A DNA stretch of 10,686 bases from Archangium sp. Its GTDB lineage: Bacteria; Myxococcota; Myxococcia; Myxococcales; Myxococcaceae. Below the pieces are notes generated by a model, which worked only from the letters and a program-made list of their open reading frames with translations, ran no database searches and was not told the DNA's origin. The DNA lies in contig JAEUJR010001165.1 in the NCBI GenBank assembly GCA_016793585.1, forward strand, positions 1 through 10,686. The letters are read 5' to 3'. Of this stretch, positions 1 through 6,438 are shown piece by piece. The position numbers were made by a program, and so were the translations under genes. Every line of letters starts with the position of its first letter. Position 1 is the stretch's first letter.

Positions 1-640
1 TGCGAATCCAGCCCATCTTGTAGCGGGCGAGGTCGTGCACCGGCGAAGGCGGCGCGTCGAGAATGGCCTTGTAGTGGTCCTCGGCCTGCTTGAGGTCGGC
101 CTTGTCGAACCAGTAGTCGCCGAGGATCTGCTCCGAGTCGAGCCGCAGCTGCGAGCTCGGGTACTTCTTGATGAGGTCGGCATGCGTCTTCAGCATGTTG
201 TCGAACTCACCCATCTCGCGCTGCTCGTGCGAGAGGTAGAACGTCACCTTGTCCGCGTCCTTGAAGTCGGGGAACTCCCGAAGGATGCGGTTGTAGATCT
301 GCATCGCCTTCTGTTTGTAGAGCTTGGTCTCGGGCGAGACGAGGGCACCCTTCGAGCCTTCCGGGCGCGTCTCGGCCTGCAGGTAATACACGTAGCGGCT
401 CTTCTCGACGTAGAGCTCGGCGAGCCGGAACTGCAGGTCGGGCAGATAGGGCGCGTTGCGGCTCTTCGCGATGAGCTTCTCGGTCTCGTTGATGCTGCGA
501 TCGACCTTGAAGATGTCGCGCCGCAGCTTGTCGACGAGATCCTGCTTCTCGCGTTGCCGCGTGACGAGCGGGTTCTCGAGCTTGGAAACGGGCGCCTGCG
601 AGAGCAGGACTGCCGTCAGAAGAACACTCACCGCCGTCAT
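1..640 (-). CDS. Secreted TPR-repeat protein, Glt-type gliding apparatus (3' end missing)
   Basis: The first 213 codons are present; the gene continues past the left edge of the window. It starts with ATG at 640, whose last bases overlap the stop of the upstream gene (ATGA, 640-637). GAGGAG at 649-654 gives a good ribosome site 8 bases away. Residues 1-16 look like a signal peptide (MTAVSVLLTAVLLSQA) without a lipobox, so the product is probably periplasmic. The rest is helical: a charged segment at about 18-60, then TPR-like repeats with motifs such as LAELYVEKSRYVYYLQAE, IYNRILREFPDFKDAD, ADLIKKYP and DYWFDKADLKQAEDHYK. It is the last visible member of a tightly coupled run with two beta-barrels and a GltC-like protein, so a scaffold role in the same envelope complex is inferred. 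It could be the counterpart of GltD (AgmU), GltE or GltI, or a TPR protein outside the Glt set; the missing part prevents a choice. Confidence 0.85.
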   Translation of the reverse strand, partial: MTAVSVLLTAVLLSQAPVSKLENPLVTRQREKQDLVDKLRRDIFKVDRSINETEKLIAKSRNAPYLPDLQFRLAELYVEKSRYVYYLQAETRPEGSKGALVSPETKLYKQKAMQIYNRILREFPDFKDADKVTFYLSHEQREMGEFDNMLKTHADLIKKYPSSQLRLDSEQILGDYWFDKADLKQAEDHYKAILDAPPSPVHDLARYKMGWIR

Positions 641-2241
641 CGCGCCGTCTCCTCGATGCACCGGGACTTGAGCGAGAAGCGGTAGGTCCGCAGCTCGTCG
701 TTCCAGTACTCATCGGCGAACTTGAAAGAAACCTGGTTGGTCTTCAGCGGCTCTTCTTCGAGCAGCGCCACCAGCTTCGAGCCCTTCTTCACGCGCTCGT
801 AGAGCTTGAGGCCGACCTCGTACTCCATGAGGCGAACCTGCTCGGCGGCGCGCAGCAGCTTGTCGGCTTCGACGCGCACCGACTCGGTGAGCCGCTGCTG
901 GTAGATGCGCACGGCCTCGGCGCGCGAGAGATCGTACACGCGCGTCATGTACCCGAACATGCGCTCACCGAACGTGCCGGCGTAGCGGCCGAGCTGCTCG
1001 CCTTCGAGCTCGAGCGACTCGAGGAAGACGCGGGCCCTGCGCGTGCTGCCACGGGCCGACGCTGCGCGGAGCAGGCGCGGGTCTCGCGTGAGATCGTCAC
1101 GTTCACGAACCGCGTCGAGCGACTCGCTGTAGCGGCGCGTGAGCTCCTTCGCCGAGCGCTTCGCCGGCAGGTAGTGGCAGAGGTCTCGATAGATGAGCGC
1201 CTTGAGCAGGAACTTGTCAGGCAGGAACTCCTCGCGGAACGAGGGGGCGTCGAGCGTGGTGAGCAGACCCATCGCGGCGTGCACCTGGCCGAGCTGGTAC
1301 CGAGTCCACGCTTCTTCGAGGTAGAGCGCCGCGCGGCCCGGGTCCAGCGCGGGCAGCTTGACGAGGTTGTAGGCGTCGAGGGCGCCGTTGAAGTCGGCGA
1401 GCTCGTAGCGAAGGCGGGCCACGGCGAGCATCGCGTCGTTGCGCGCGTCCTGGGTGAGCTTCGGGTCCTTCGCGAGCTCGAAGAACTGATCGATCATCTC
1501 CTTGGGCAGGTCCTTCTTGGCCTGCTTGAGGCGCGTGACGAGCATCGCGTACTTCGCGCGCGAGGCCTCGGCGCCACCTTCGGGCAGCTTCGCGAAGTGC
1601 GTCGTGGCCCAGCGCTCGTTGCCGACGCGCAGGTCGACGAGCCCCTGCTGGTAGTGGGCGTAGCCGGCGATCTCTTCGGGCAGGAAGCCGAGGTCGAGGG
1701 CGCCGAACACCTGCTCGTCGATCATCACCTCGTCGTGCGGCCGGTCGGTGAGCAGCTGCAGCTCTTCGAGCGCCTTGGTGAGCACCGCGGGGTTGGTGCG
1801 CTCCCGGGCGATGCGCGCGAGGTACACGGCGCCAGCGTGGTTCAGCTTCAGCTCGATCAGCGAGCGCGCGAGGAAGAACTGGGCCCACGCGTAGTTCTCG
1901 TCGGTCGAAGGTACGTTCTCGGTGTAGTCGAACAGCTTCGGCGCCGCGTCCTTCGGCCGGCCCGCGAAGTAGTCGTTGAGCGCCTCGTCGAAGAGCTTCG
2001 GGTCGATCTTCTTGGGCGCAGGCGCCGGCGCCGCGACGGGCGCAGCCCCCGTGCCCGTTCCCGCCGTCGGCGCGATGGAGGCCACGCCGCCATCAACGGC
2101 CGCAGGCGGTGCCGCTGGGGCCGCCGCCGGTTCACCCGTGACAGGGTCGGCGGGTTTGGCGGGCGGCGGAGCGCCCTGGGCAAGCGCAGTGACCGAGGCC
2201 GCGAGGAAGCAGGTCGCCAGGAGTCGAGTCGCGGTCTTCAT
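637..2241 (-). CDS. gltC: GltC-like periplasmic helical-repeat protein
   Basis: A 534-residue protein. Residues 1-21 form a signal peptide (MKTATRLLATCFLAASVTALA) and residues 22-78 a Pro/Ala/Gly-rich linker. From about 79 to 380 there are helical TPR-like repeats (for example DPKLFDEALNDYFAGRPKDA and DARNDAMLAVARLRYELADF), followed by a charged helical C-terminal part ending in DEYWNDELRTYRFSLKSRC. The start ATG overlaps the stop of the upstream barrel gene by one base (TGATG, 2243-2239), with a G-rich ribosome site about 8 bases upstream. The gene overlaps the next TPR gene by 4 bases. GltC in Myxococcus is a periplasmic TPR-type protein encoded beside the barrels GltA and GltB and linked to the outer-membrane part of the gliding machinery. 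The order barrel-barrel-TPR and the C-terminal look fit that family. The name rests on this order and on recollection of the family, not on an alignment. Confidence 0.8.
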   Translation of the reverse strand: MKTATRLLATCFLAASVTALAQGAPPPAKPADPVTGEPAAAPAAPPAAVDGGVASIAPTAGTGTGAAPVAAPAPAPKKIDPKLFDEALNDYFAGRPKDAAPKLFDYTENVPSTDENYAWAQFFLARSLIELKLNHAGAVYLARIARERTNPAVLTKALEELQLLTDRPHDEVMIDEQVFGALDLGFLPEEIAGYAHYQQGLVDLRVGNERWATTHFAKLPEGGAEASRAKYAMLVTRLKQAKKDLPKEMIDQFFELAKDPKLTQDARNDAMLAVARLRYELADFNGALDAYNLVKLPALDPGRAALYLEEAWTRYQLGQVHAAMGLLTTLDAPSFREEFLPDKFLLKALIYRDLCHYLPAKRSAKELTRRYSESLDAVRERDDLTRDPRLLRAASARGSTRRARVFLESLELEGEQLGRYAGTFGERMFGYMTRVYDLSRAEAVRIYQQRLTESVRVEADKLLRAAEQVRLMEYEVGLKLYERVKKGSKLVALLEEEPLKTNQVSFKFADEYWNDELRTYRFSLKSRCIEETAR

Positions 2242-2873
2242 CAGTCGTTCCCCCCGAAGTTCAGGGCGAGGCCGAGGTTCACCGTCATCACGTTGCCGAA
2301 GCTCGTGGTGCCGCCACCGGTGGGGAGGACGATGTTGTGCGTCATGTCGAAGCGAAAGCTGACGTACTTGTTCACGAAGATGCGGCCACCACCGCCGATG
2401 TTGATGCCGGGCCGGAAACCCGAGTTCGTGAAGCGAAACAGTGTCGCGCCGCCGAGCAGGTGCACCTCACCGTGAATGACGGCCCGGTTCAGCACCGCCA
2501 GCTTTCCGTAGAGCGGCTTCCACATCACGTCCGAGCCGACGAAGAACTGCACCTCGTCGTTCGCGGTGGGTTGCACGCCGAAGGTGCGCTCGAGCTCGCC
2601 CCGCAGCGCCGTGCGCGCCGCCAGGCCATAGGCGCCACGGCCGACCTGCCACGCGAAGCGATCGCTGAAGTGGTACGAGTAGCTGAGCTGCGCGTAGACG
2701 CCGACGTAGAACGCGTCGATGGGCAGCACGCCCACCCAGATGTCGAGCTCGTGCAGCAGCTTGTAGGGCCGGTCTTGAATGGCCGAGGTGACGCCGGGGT
2801 TCTCGAGCTCCTGCACCTGCGCGAGCGCCGAGCCCGCGACCAGCAGAGAGAGGACCAGTGAGAGTCGTCGCAT
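2241..2873 (-). CDS. Outer-membrane beta-barrel protein, GltA-like
   Basis: A 210-residue protein with a signal peptide (MRRLSLVLSLLVAGSALAQ). Alternating hydrophobic/polar strands rich in aromatic residues and glycine follow, ending in a strand close to GLALNFGG, typical of small outer-membrane barrels. It is a clear paralogue of the adjacent upstream gene: both share QDR.Y.L near the N-terminus, PLYGKL.V.N..VIHGE.HLLGG in the middle, and IGGGGR plus a FGG ending. The start is chosen at ATG 2873 because GGAG lies 8 bases upstream. An in-frame GTG at 2882 overlaps the previous stop (GTGA) and is an alternative that adds 3 residues but has its purine stretch too close. The stop overlaps the gltC-like start, suggesting coupled translation. 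The likely role is an outer-membrane element of a Glt-type complex, GltA by position. The wider family also includes myxobacterial barrels of unknown function. Confidence 0.85.
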   Translation of the reverse strand: MRRLSLVLSLLVAGSALAQVQELENPGVTSAIQDRPYKLLHELDIWVGVLPIDAFYVGVYAQLSYSYHFSDRFAWQVGRGAYGLAARTALRGELERTFGVQPTANDEVQFFVGSDVMWKPLYGKLAVLNRAVIHGEVHLLGGATLFRFTNSGFRPGINIGGGGRIFVNKYVSFRFDMTHNIVLPTGGGTTSFGNVMTVNLGLALNFGGND

Positions 2874-2878
2874 GGTGC

Positions 2879-3520
2879 TCACTCCGTCCCGCCGAAGTTG
2901 ACGGCCAGACCGAAGCTGATGGCCAGCACGTTGGTGATGCCCGTCATCGAGCCGGGCGCCGCGAGCACGATGTGGTTCACCACGTCGAGCCGAAGGCTGG
3001 CGTTCTTGCCGAGGTAGAGCCGCCCGCCGCCGCCGATGTCGACGGCCGGTCGCAGCGAGGGCGTCAGGCCGTCGGTGAACGCGAATGCGCTGCCGCCGCC
3101 GAGCAGATGAATCTCACCGTGAATCACCGTCTTGTTGATCACCGACAGCTTTCCGTAGAGCGGCCGGAACATCAGATCGCCGCCAACGAAGAACAGCACC
3201 CGCTGGAACGCGGTCGGCAGAATGGTGAAGTCGCGCTCGAGCTGCTGACGCAGCGACGTCGGCAGCGAGAGCGAATACGCGCCGCGCGCCTGAATGCCGA
3301 AGTAGTCGTTGAAGTGAAAGGCGTAGCCACCCTGGGCGAACAGCCCCTTCGTGTACGGGTCCGACGGCAGCAGGCCCACCATCACGGTGAACTCGTTCTG
3401 CAGGCGGTACGCCCGATCCTGCAGCGCGTTCACGCTGCTGGGTGGAGCTTCGAGTAGCTCTCCCTGCCCCCACGAGAGGACCGGAGCCAAAAGACTCAGC
3501 GCGAGTATCGCTCTGTGCAC
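2879..3520 (-). CDS. Outer-membrane beta-barrel protein, GltB-like
   Basis: A 213-residue protein starting at GTG 3520 (VHRAILALSLLAPVLSWGQ gives a signal peptide). The start is supported by GGGAGG at 3527-3532, 6 bases upstream. The reading frame stays open to 3604, but that extension is Arg-rich, would bury the signal peptide and crosses a terminator-like hairpin, so it is rejected. The mature part is barrel-like, with strand motifs YAFHFNDYFGIQARGAYSL, LFFVGGDLMFRPLYGKLSV and a final FGLAVNFGGTE. It is paralogous to the downstream gene, whose ATG begins 5 bases after this stop. It would sit in the outer membrane. By order it matches GltB, first of the barrel pair ahead of GltA and GltC in Myxococcus; this is inference from synteny. 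Whether it shares a transcript with the upstream FHA gene depends on the hairpin at 3565-3593. Confidence 0.85.
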   Translation of the reverse strand: MHRAILALSLLAPVLSWGQGELLEAPPSSVNALQDRAYRLQNEFTVMVGLLPSDPYTKGLFAQGGYAFHFNDYFGIQARGAYSLSLPTSLRQQLERDFTILPTAFQRVLFFVGGDLMFRPLYGKLSVINKTVIHGEIHLLGGGSAFAFTDGLTPSLRPAVDIGGGGRLYLGKNASLRLDVVNHIVLAAPGSMTGITNVLAISFGLAVNFGGTE

Positions 3521-3526
3521 GTCACC

Positions 3527-3532
3527 CCTCCC
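3527..3532 (-). promoter_or_regulatory. Ribosome binding site fixing the GTG start of the first barrel gene
   Basis: GGGAGG on the minus strand lies 6 bases before GTG 3520. It decides between this start, which yields a clean signal peptide, and upstream in-frame starts. Confidence 0.65.
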
Positions 3533-3564
3533 GCGCACCTTCACTGGCGAGCGCGAGCGTCGAG

Positions 3565-3593
3565 AAAAACGGCCGCGATGATAGGCCGCGGCC
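3565..3593 (-). terminator. Rho-independent terminator or attenuator hairpin
   Basis: On the minus strand a perfect 7-bp GC-only stem (GGCCGCG at 3593-3587, CGCGGCC at 3577-3571) encloses a 9-base loop and is followed by GTTTTT (3570-3565). This is the classic intrinsic terminator layout. It lies 88 bases after the FHA-gene stop and 44 bases before the first barrel start. It could end the FHA transcript, or act as an attenuator in a leader for the barrel/gltC operon, since little room remains downstream for a separate promoter. Confidence 0.6.
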
Positions 3594-3622
3594 TTCGAAA
3601 ACAAACGTTTAATTCACTCGTG
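3594..3622 (-). promoter_or_regulatory. AT-rich island with an 8-bp palindrome, possible promoter or operator
   Basis: This short stretch is strikingly AT-rich in an otherwise very GC-rich window. It contains the perfect palindrome AAACGTTT (3603-3610) flanked by AATT and TGTTTT. It sits directly upstream of the terminator-like hairpin in the 161-base gap between the FHA gene and the first barrel gene. No convincing -35/-10 pair was found, so a promoter or protein-binding role is only suggested by base composition and symmetry. Confidence 0.25.
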
Positions 3623-3681
3623 GTGGCGCTGAGCACGCGGCGTGCCGACTCGAAGTCACGCGACGACGAGCGCAGCCGACG

Positions 3682-5886
3682 TCAGTAGCCGACCGAGTTG
3701 AACATGAAGGGGTAGGTGATGACGACGCCAGCGCCCTTCGCCGGAGGGAAGCGCCACGTCTTGAGCGAGCCGAGAATGCACTGCTCGACCGCAGAGCTCT
3801 TCATGGTCGACGACTTCGTCTTCGCGAAGCCGACGCTGCCCGAGGTGGTGATCTGCCACTCGAGCACGATCTTGCCGGCGAGGCCCGGCTCCTTGAGCAG
3901 CGCGCGCTCGTAGCAGCTCGACACTTCACCGAGGTGCGCGTTGATGGCCTTGGCCACTGCTTCTTTGTCGATGGTGCCCTGCGCGCCGACGTTGCGGCTC
4001 ACGGCCGACGTGACCGCGCCACCGACCTTGCCTTTGCCGATGTTGCCCGCACCGAGCGCGCCGATGCCCGCGCCGCCCTTGCCGCGGAGCAGCTCAGCGC
4101 CCTTGATGCCCATGCCGCCCGCGCCGCCACCGCCAAGCCCGAACGTGCCGATGCCTGCGTTCGCGATGGGCGCCTTGCCGATGAGGCCCGAGAGCTTGAA
4201 GTCGTTCTTGGCGTTCTTCGCGCCGGGGCCCGACCCAAGCTTGTCGACGGCCGCCAGCAGGTCCTTCATGGCAGGGCCCGCAGCGACCAGCTTCTCGACC
4301 GACTTGAGCGCCTTCTTCGTCTCTTGCGGAACGGCCTTGGCGACGACCGGCTTCTCGACCTTGGGCTGCTCCTTCTTCTCCTTCTTCAGCTCCTTGATCT
4401 TCTCTTCGATCTTCTTCTTCTCCTCCTTCTTCGGGGGCGCGATGAGGCGCACCGCGACGGGAGGAACGCCCTTGGCGTTGAAGTCGGCCGACTCGGGCTG
4501 GTACGCGAAGACCGCGAAGGCCATGAACGCGCTGCCGAACAGCGCGAGGAACGCCAGCACCAGCCACGGCAGCTTCTTGAGCGGGTTGACGAAGGGCCGG
4601 GGCAGCGCGGGCTGCACGTAGGCGACGAGCGTCATCTCTTTGTCGCCGGTGAAGCGCACGGCGTGGCCGGTGCCGAGCGTCACGCAACGGCGCTGGCCCG
4701 GGCCGACCTCGAGCGACTCTGCGCCGACGGGGTAGAAGTTTCCGTCCTGTGCGCGCCGCTCGACGGCCGCAGTCGACGGCACGAAGACGCGGAAGAGATC
4801 TTTCTGCTGCTCGGCGAAGACGAAGTCACTGCCCTCGGTGCCGAAGCCCCACAGCGGCAGCGGCGCGTTGTCGTCGTCGCGCGCCACCAGCTTCTTCTTG
4901 GGGTCGATGCGATCGTGCGAGCTGGCGTACCTGCGCGTCTCGCCCCAATACAGCTCGACGAAGAGGTGCGGTCGGCCCTTGCCCTCGCTCGCGGGCGGAA
5001 TCGACGGCGTCGGCCGCGCGCGGTGACCGTCGCGTCGCGCCGGCTGCGGTGAGGCCTTCTTGTCGTGTTTGTCTGCGCGCTTCTCGGGCGCGAATGCAGC
5101 CACGGGCGCTGGGGCCGGGGCTGGCGCGGCGGGGGCGGGCGGTGGTGCCGCGGGCCGTTCGGCGGGCTTTGGCGCCTGCGCGCGCACCACAGGCGTCGGA
5201 ATCGACGGCGGCGGAGGCGGGGGCGGCTCCTCCTCGGTCATCAGGGGCACCGTCATCTGCGGGTCGGGCCGCAGCTTGCCAGTCGGATCGAGGAAGTCGG
5301 CGCCGAGGGCCACGCTCTCGGTCTTCTCTTCGTGCTCCTCGACCGGAATCGGCTGCACGGCGCGCAGGGCAGGTGTGGCCCTTGCCGTCACGGCGGAGTC
5401 GGAGTTCTGAGGAGCATTCATGCGCCGCGCAGACACGACCGTCGCAGGGGCTGCCGGCTTCGCAGGCGCGGGGGTCTGCGGAGCAGCCGGACGAGCGGCG
5501 GGCTTGGCAGCTGGCGCCGCCTGCGGGGGCCCGAGCAGGGCGGCCACTTCGGGCGGAGGCGCGGGCTTCGCGGCGGGCTTCTGCGCGAGCACACGCACCT
5601 TGAGCGTGAAGGGCCCGCAAGCGATCTCGTCGACCGCGCGAACCTCACAGGCGTTGACGCGGTGGCCGTTGACGAACACCGAGCCCGAGCCCGCGTCCTG
5701 GATCGCGGCCCGACCGTTCTGGAAGTACAGGGTCGCGTGGCTCGCGGCGACCGAGGGGTCGTCGAGCTTCAAGTCGACGGAGTCTCCAGAGCCGAGCGTG
5801 TATTGGCCGGGCACGAAGACTTCCGTTCCTACCAGCAGGCCGTCGCGCAAGATCACGACCTGGAGGACGGAGGGCTGTCCACTCAC
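3682..5886 (-). CDS. FHA-domain, single-pass membrane protein with AgmX/PglI (TonB-like) C-terminal domain, GltG-like
   Basis: A 734-residue protein starting at GTG 5886. Domains in order: FHA-like domain about 5-98; Pro/Ala-rich linker 102-300 with a run of prolines near 221-227; an unassigned beta-rich module 303-425; one transmembrane helix about 440-462 (WLVLAFLALFGSAFMAFAVF); Lys/Glu-rich helical segment 484-512; Gly-rich stretch 572-625; and a TonB-like AgmX/PglI C-terminal domain 637-734 with cysteines at 658 and 703 and a WRFPP motif. Predicted topology is FHA in the cytoplasm and the tail in the periplasm. In Myxococcus, GltG (PglI) and GltJ (AgmX) of this type are thought to link the inner-membrane AglRQS motor to periplasmic and outer-membrane Glt proteins. 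The FHA domain favours GltG. The canonical phosphothreonine-contacting Arg and Ser appear replaced (Ser33; Ala47-Ala48). Other AgmX/PglI-domain proteins of unknown role exist, so the symbol is left open. Confidence 0.9.
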   Translation of the reverse strand: MSGQPSVLQVVILRDGLLVGTEVFVPGQYTLGSGDSVDLKLDDPSVAASHATLYFQNGRAAIQDAGSGSVFVNGHRVNACEVRAVDEIACGPFTLKVRVLAQKPAAKPAPPPEVAALLGPPQAAPAAKPAARPAAPQTPAPAKPAAPATVVSARRMNAPQNSDSAVTARATPALRAVQPIPVEEHEEKTESVALGADFLDPTGKLRPDPQMTVPLMTEEEPPPPPPPSIPTPVVRAQAPKPAERPAAPPPAPAAPAPAPAPVAAFAPEKRADKHDKKASPQPARRDGHRARPTPSIPPASEGKGRPHLFVELYWGETRRYASSHDRIDPKKKLVARDDDNAPLPLWGFGTEGSDFVFAEQQKDLFRVFVPSTAAVERRAQDGNFYPVGAESLEVGPGQRRCVTLGTGHAVRFTGDKEMTLVAYVQPALPRPFVNPLKKLPWLVLAFLALFGSAFMAFAVFAYQPESADFNAKGVPPVAVRLIAPPKKEEKKKIEEKIKELKKEKKEQPKVEKPVVAKAVPQETKKALKSVEKLVAAGPAMKDLLAAVDKLGSGPGAKNAKNDFKLSGLIGKAPIANAGIGTFGLGGGGAGGMGIKGAELLRGKGGAGIGALGAGNIGKGKVGGAVTSAVSRNVGAQGTIDKEAVAKAINAHLGEVSSCYERALLKEPGLAGKIVLEWQITTSGSVGFAKTKSSTMKSSAVEQCILGSLKTWRFPPAKGAGVVITYPFMFNSVGY

Positions 5887-5893
5887 GTGAGAA

Positions 5894-5900
5894 CTCCTTC
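5894..5900 (-). promoter_or_regulatory. Strong ribosome binding site deciding the GTG start of the FHA gene
   Basis: GAAGGAG on the minus strand stands 7 bases before GTG 5886. It supports that GTG over any ATG and places translation start 70 bases after the stop of the small upstream gene. Confidence 0.7.
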
Positions 5901-5956
5901 AAGAAACCAGAACAGAGAGAACGTCAGCAGCGACACCGCGGAGGATCCGCAGGCGC

Positions 5957-6304
5957 TCACGTGTCGTAGAGGGAGCCCACGATCTCGTCGCGGAAGTTGT
6001 CGCGCTTCTTGATCATCGATCGCACCTTCAGCTCCTTGCGATCGTACAGGTACACGGCGCCAGACTTGTTGCTCTGGCCCTGAATGAGGCGGTCATCGAA
6101 GTCGATGCGAGTGGGGCCGCGAACACCCGGCGCGCCACCACCACCCGGATCAGCGGCGGCTGCAGCAGGTGCTGCTTCAGGAGCAGGGCTGCTCGGTGCA
6201 GCAGAGGGCGCAGGCGCAGCGGCGGCCTTTCCCTTTTTCTTCGGGCCAGCTTCAGCCACGAACGCGATCAGCAGCAACGAGCCAGCAATCAGGAAAGAGC
6301 GCAT
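5957..6304 (-). CDS. Small secreted protein of unknown function, first gene of the Glt-like set
   Basis: A 115-residue protein. Residues 1-19 are a signal peptide (MRSFLIAGSLLLIAFVAEA). Then come a Lys patch (PKKKGK), an Ala/Pro-rich linker at about 27-55 and a Gly run. The ordered-looking C-terminal part, about 63-115, includes RIDFDDRLIQGQ, SGAVYLYDRKELK and SMIKKRDNFRDEIV. There is no lipobox, so a periplasmic or surface location is expected. The frame is open to 6547, but the ATG at 6304 is chosen because it begins the signal peptide. No ribosome site precedes it, while a promoter-like pair sits close upstream. It lies 70 bases before the FHA gene on the same strand and is probably co-transcribed with it. 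In Myxococcus, the small protein GltF is encoded next to GltG, so a GltF counterpart is possible by position only. I do not recognise the family with certainty. Confidence 0.75.
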   Translation of the reverse strand: MRSFLIAGSLLLIAFVAEAGPKKKGKAAAAPAPSAAPSSPAPEAAPAAAAADPGGGGAPGVRGPTRIDFDDRLIQGQSNKSGAVYLYDRKELKVRSMIKKRDNFRDEIVGSLYDT

Positions 6305-6317
6305 GTCGAGCCGGGGA

Positions 6318-6346
6318 GTTAAGCGAACGCCGTGCCGAGGGGTCAA
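6318..6346 (-). promoter_or_regulatory. Possible sigma70-type promoter for the small secreted protein and FHA gene
   Basis: Minus strand TTGACC (6346-6341) is followed after 17 bases by CTTAAC (6323-6318). The -35 matches the consensus at 5 of 6 positions, the -10 at only 3 of 6. Transcription would start about 6-8 bases before ATG 6304, which lacks a Shine-Dalgarno sequence, so the mRNA would be leaderless or nearly so. Confidence 0.35.
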
Positions 6347-6366
6347 GGAGTACACGACAGCCTCAG

Positions 6367-6407
6367 CGCCCCACTCAGTCGGGGACTGCGCTCCACGGAG
6401 TGGGGTG
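6367..6407. repeat. Nested inverted repeat in the divergent promoter region
   Basis: An outer perfect 8-bp arm pair, CCCCACTC (6369-6376) and GAGTGGGG (6398-6405), extends by a G-T and a C-G pair to 10 bp. It encloses a second hairpin, CAGTC (6376-6380) with GACTG (6384-6388) and a GGG loop; one base is shared between the two stems. It lies 21 bases upstream of the candidate -35 of the leftward promoter and 31 bases before the rightward start at 6439. It could be an operator serving both directions or a structured 5' leader for the rightward gene. Confidence 0.5.
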
Positions 6408-6438
6408 GACACTTCCCCCATGTGGTACTTCTGCGCGA

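Noticed and set aside
1174..2475. Long plus-strand open frame opposite the GltC-like gene
   Set aside because: Low-complexity Arg/Val/Glu-rich product with no domain; it is an antisense frame expected in GC-rich coding DNA, and the minus strand has a signal peptide, repeats and coupled starts.
3521..3604. N-terminal extension of the first barrel protein
   Set aside because: Arg-rich sequence covering the ribosome site and the terminator-like hairpin; the GTG at 3520 gives the proper signal peptide.
3934..5052. Long plus-strand open frame opposite the FHA gene
   Set aside because: Composition mirrors the Lys/Glu and Gly-rich coding on the other strand (Leu/Arg runs); no ribosome site or recognisable domain.
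5938..5950. GCGGA-GGA-TCCGC mini hairpin between the small gene and the FHA gene
   Set aside because: Only 5 bp with a 3-base loop and no T-run; not distinguishable from chance in GC-rich DNA.
6169..6438. N-terminal extension of the cytochrome lipoprotein
   Set aside because: Low-complexity Gln/Arg/Ser-rich product that overlaps the divergent gene and would bury the lipoprotein signal peptide beginning at 6439.
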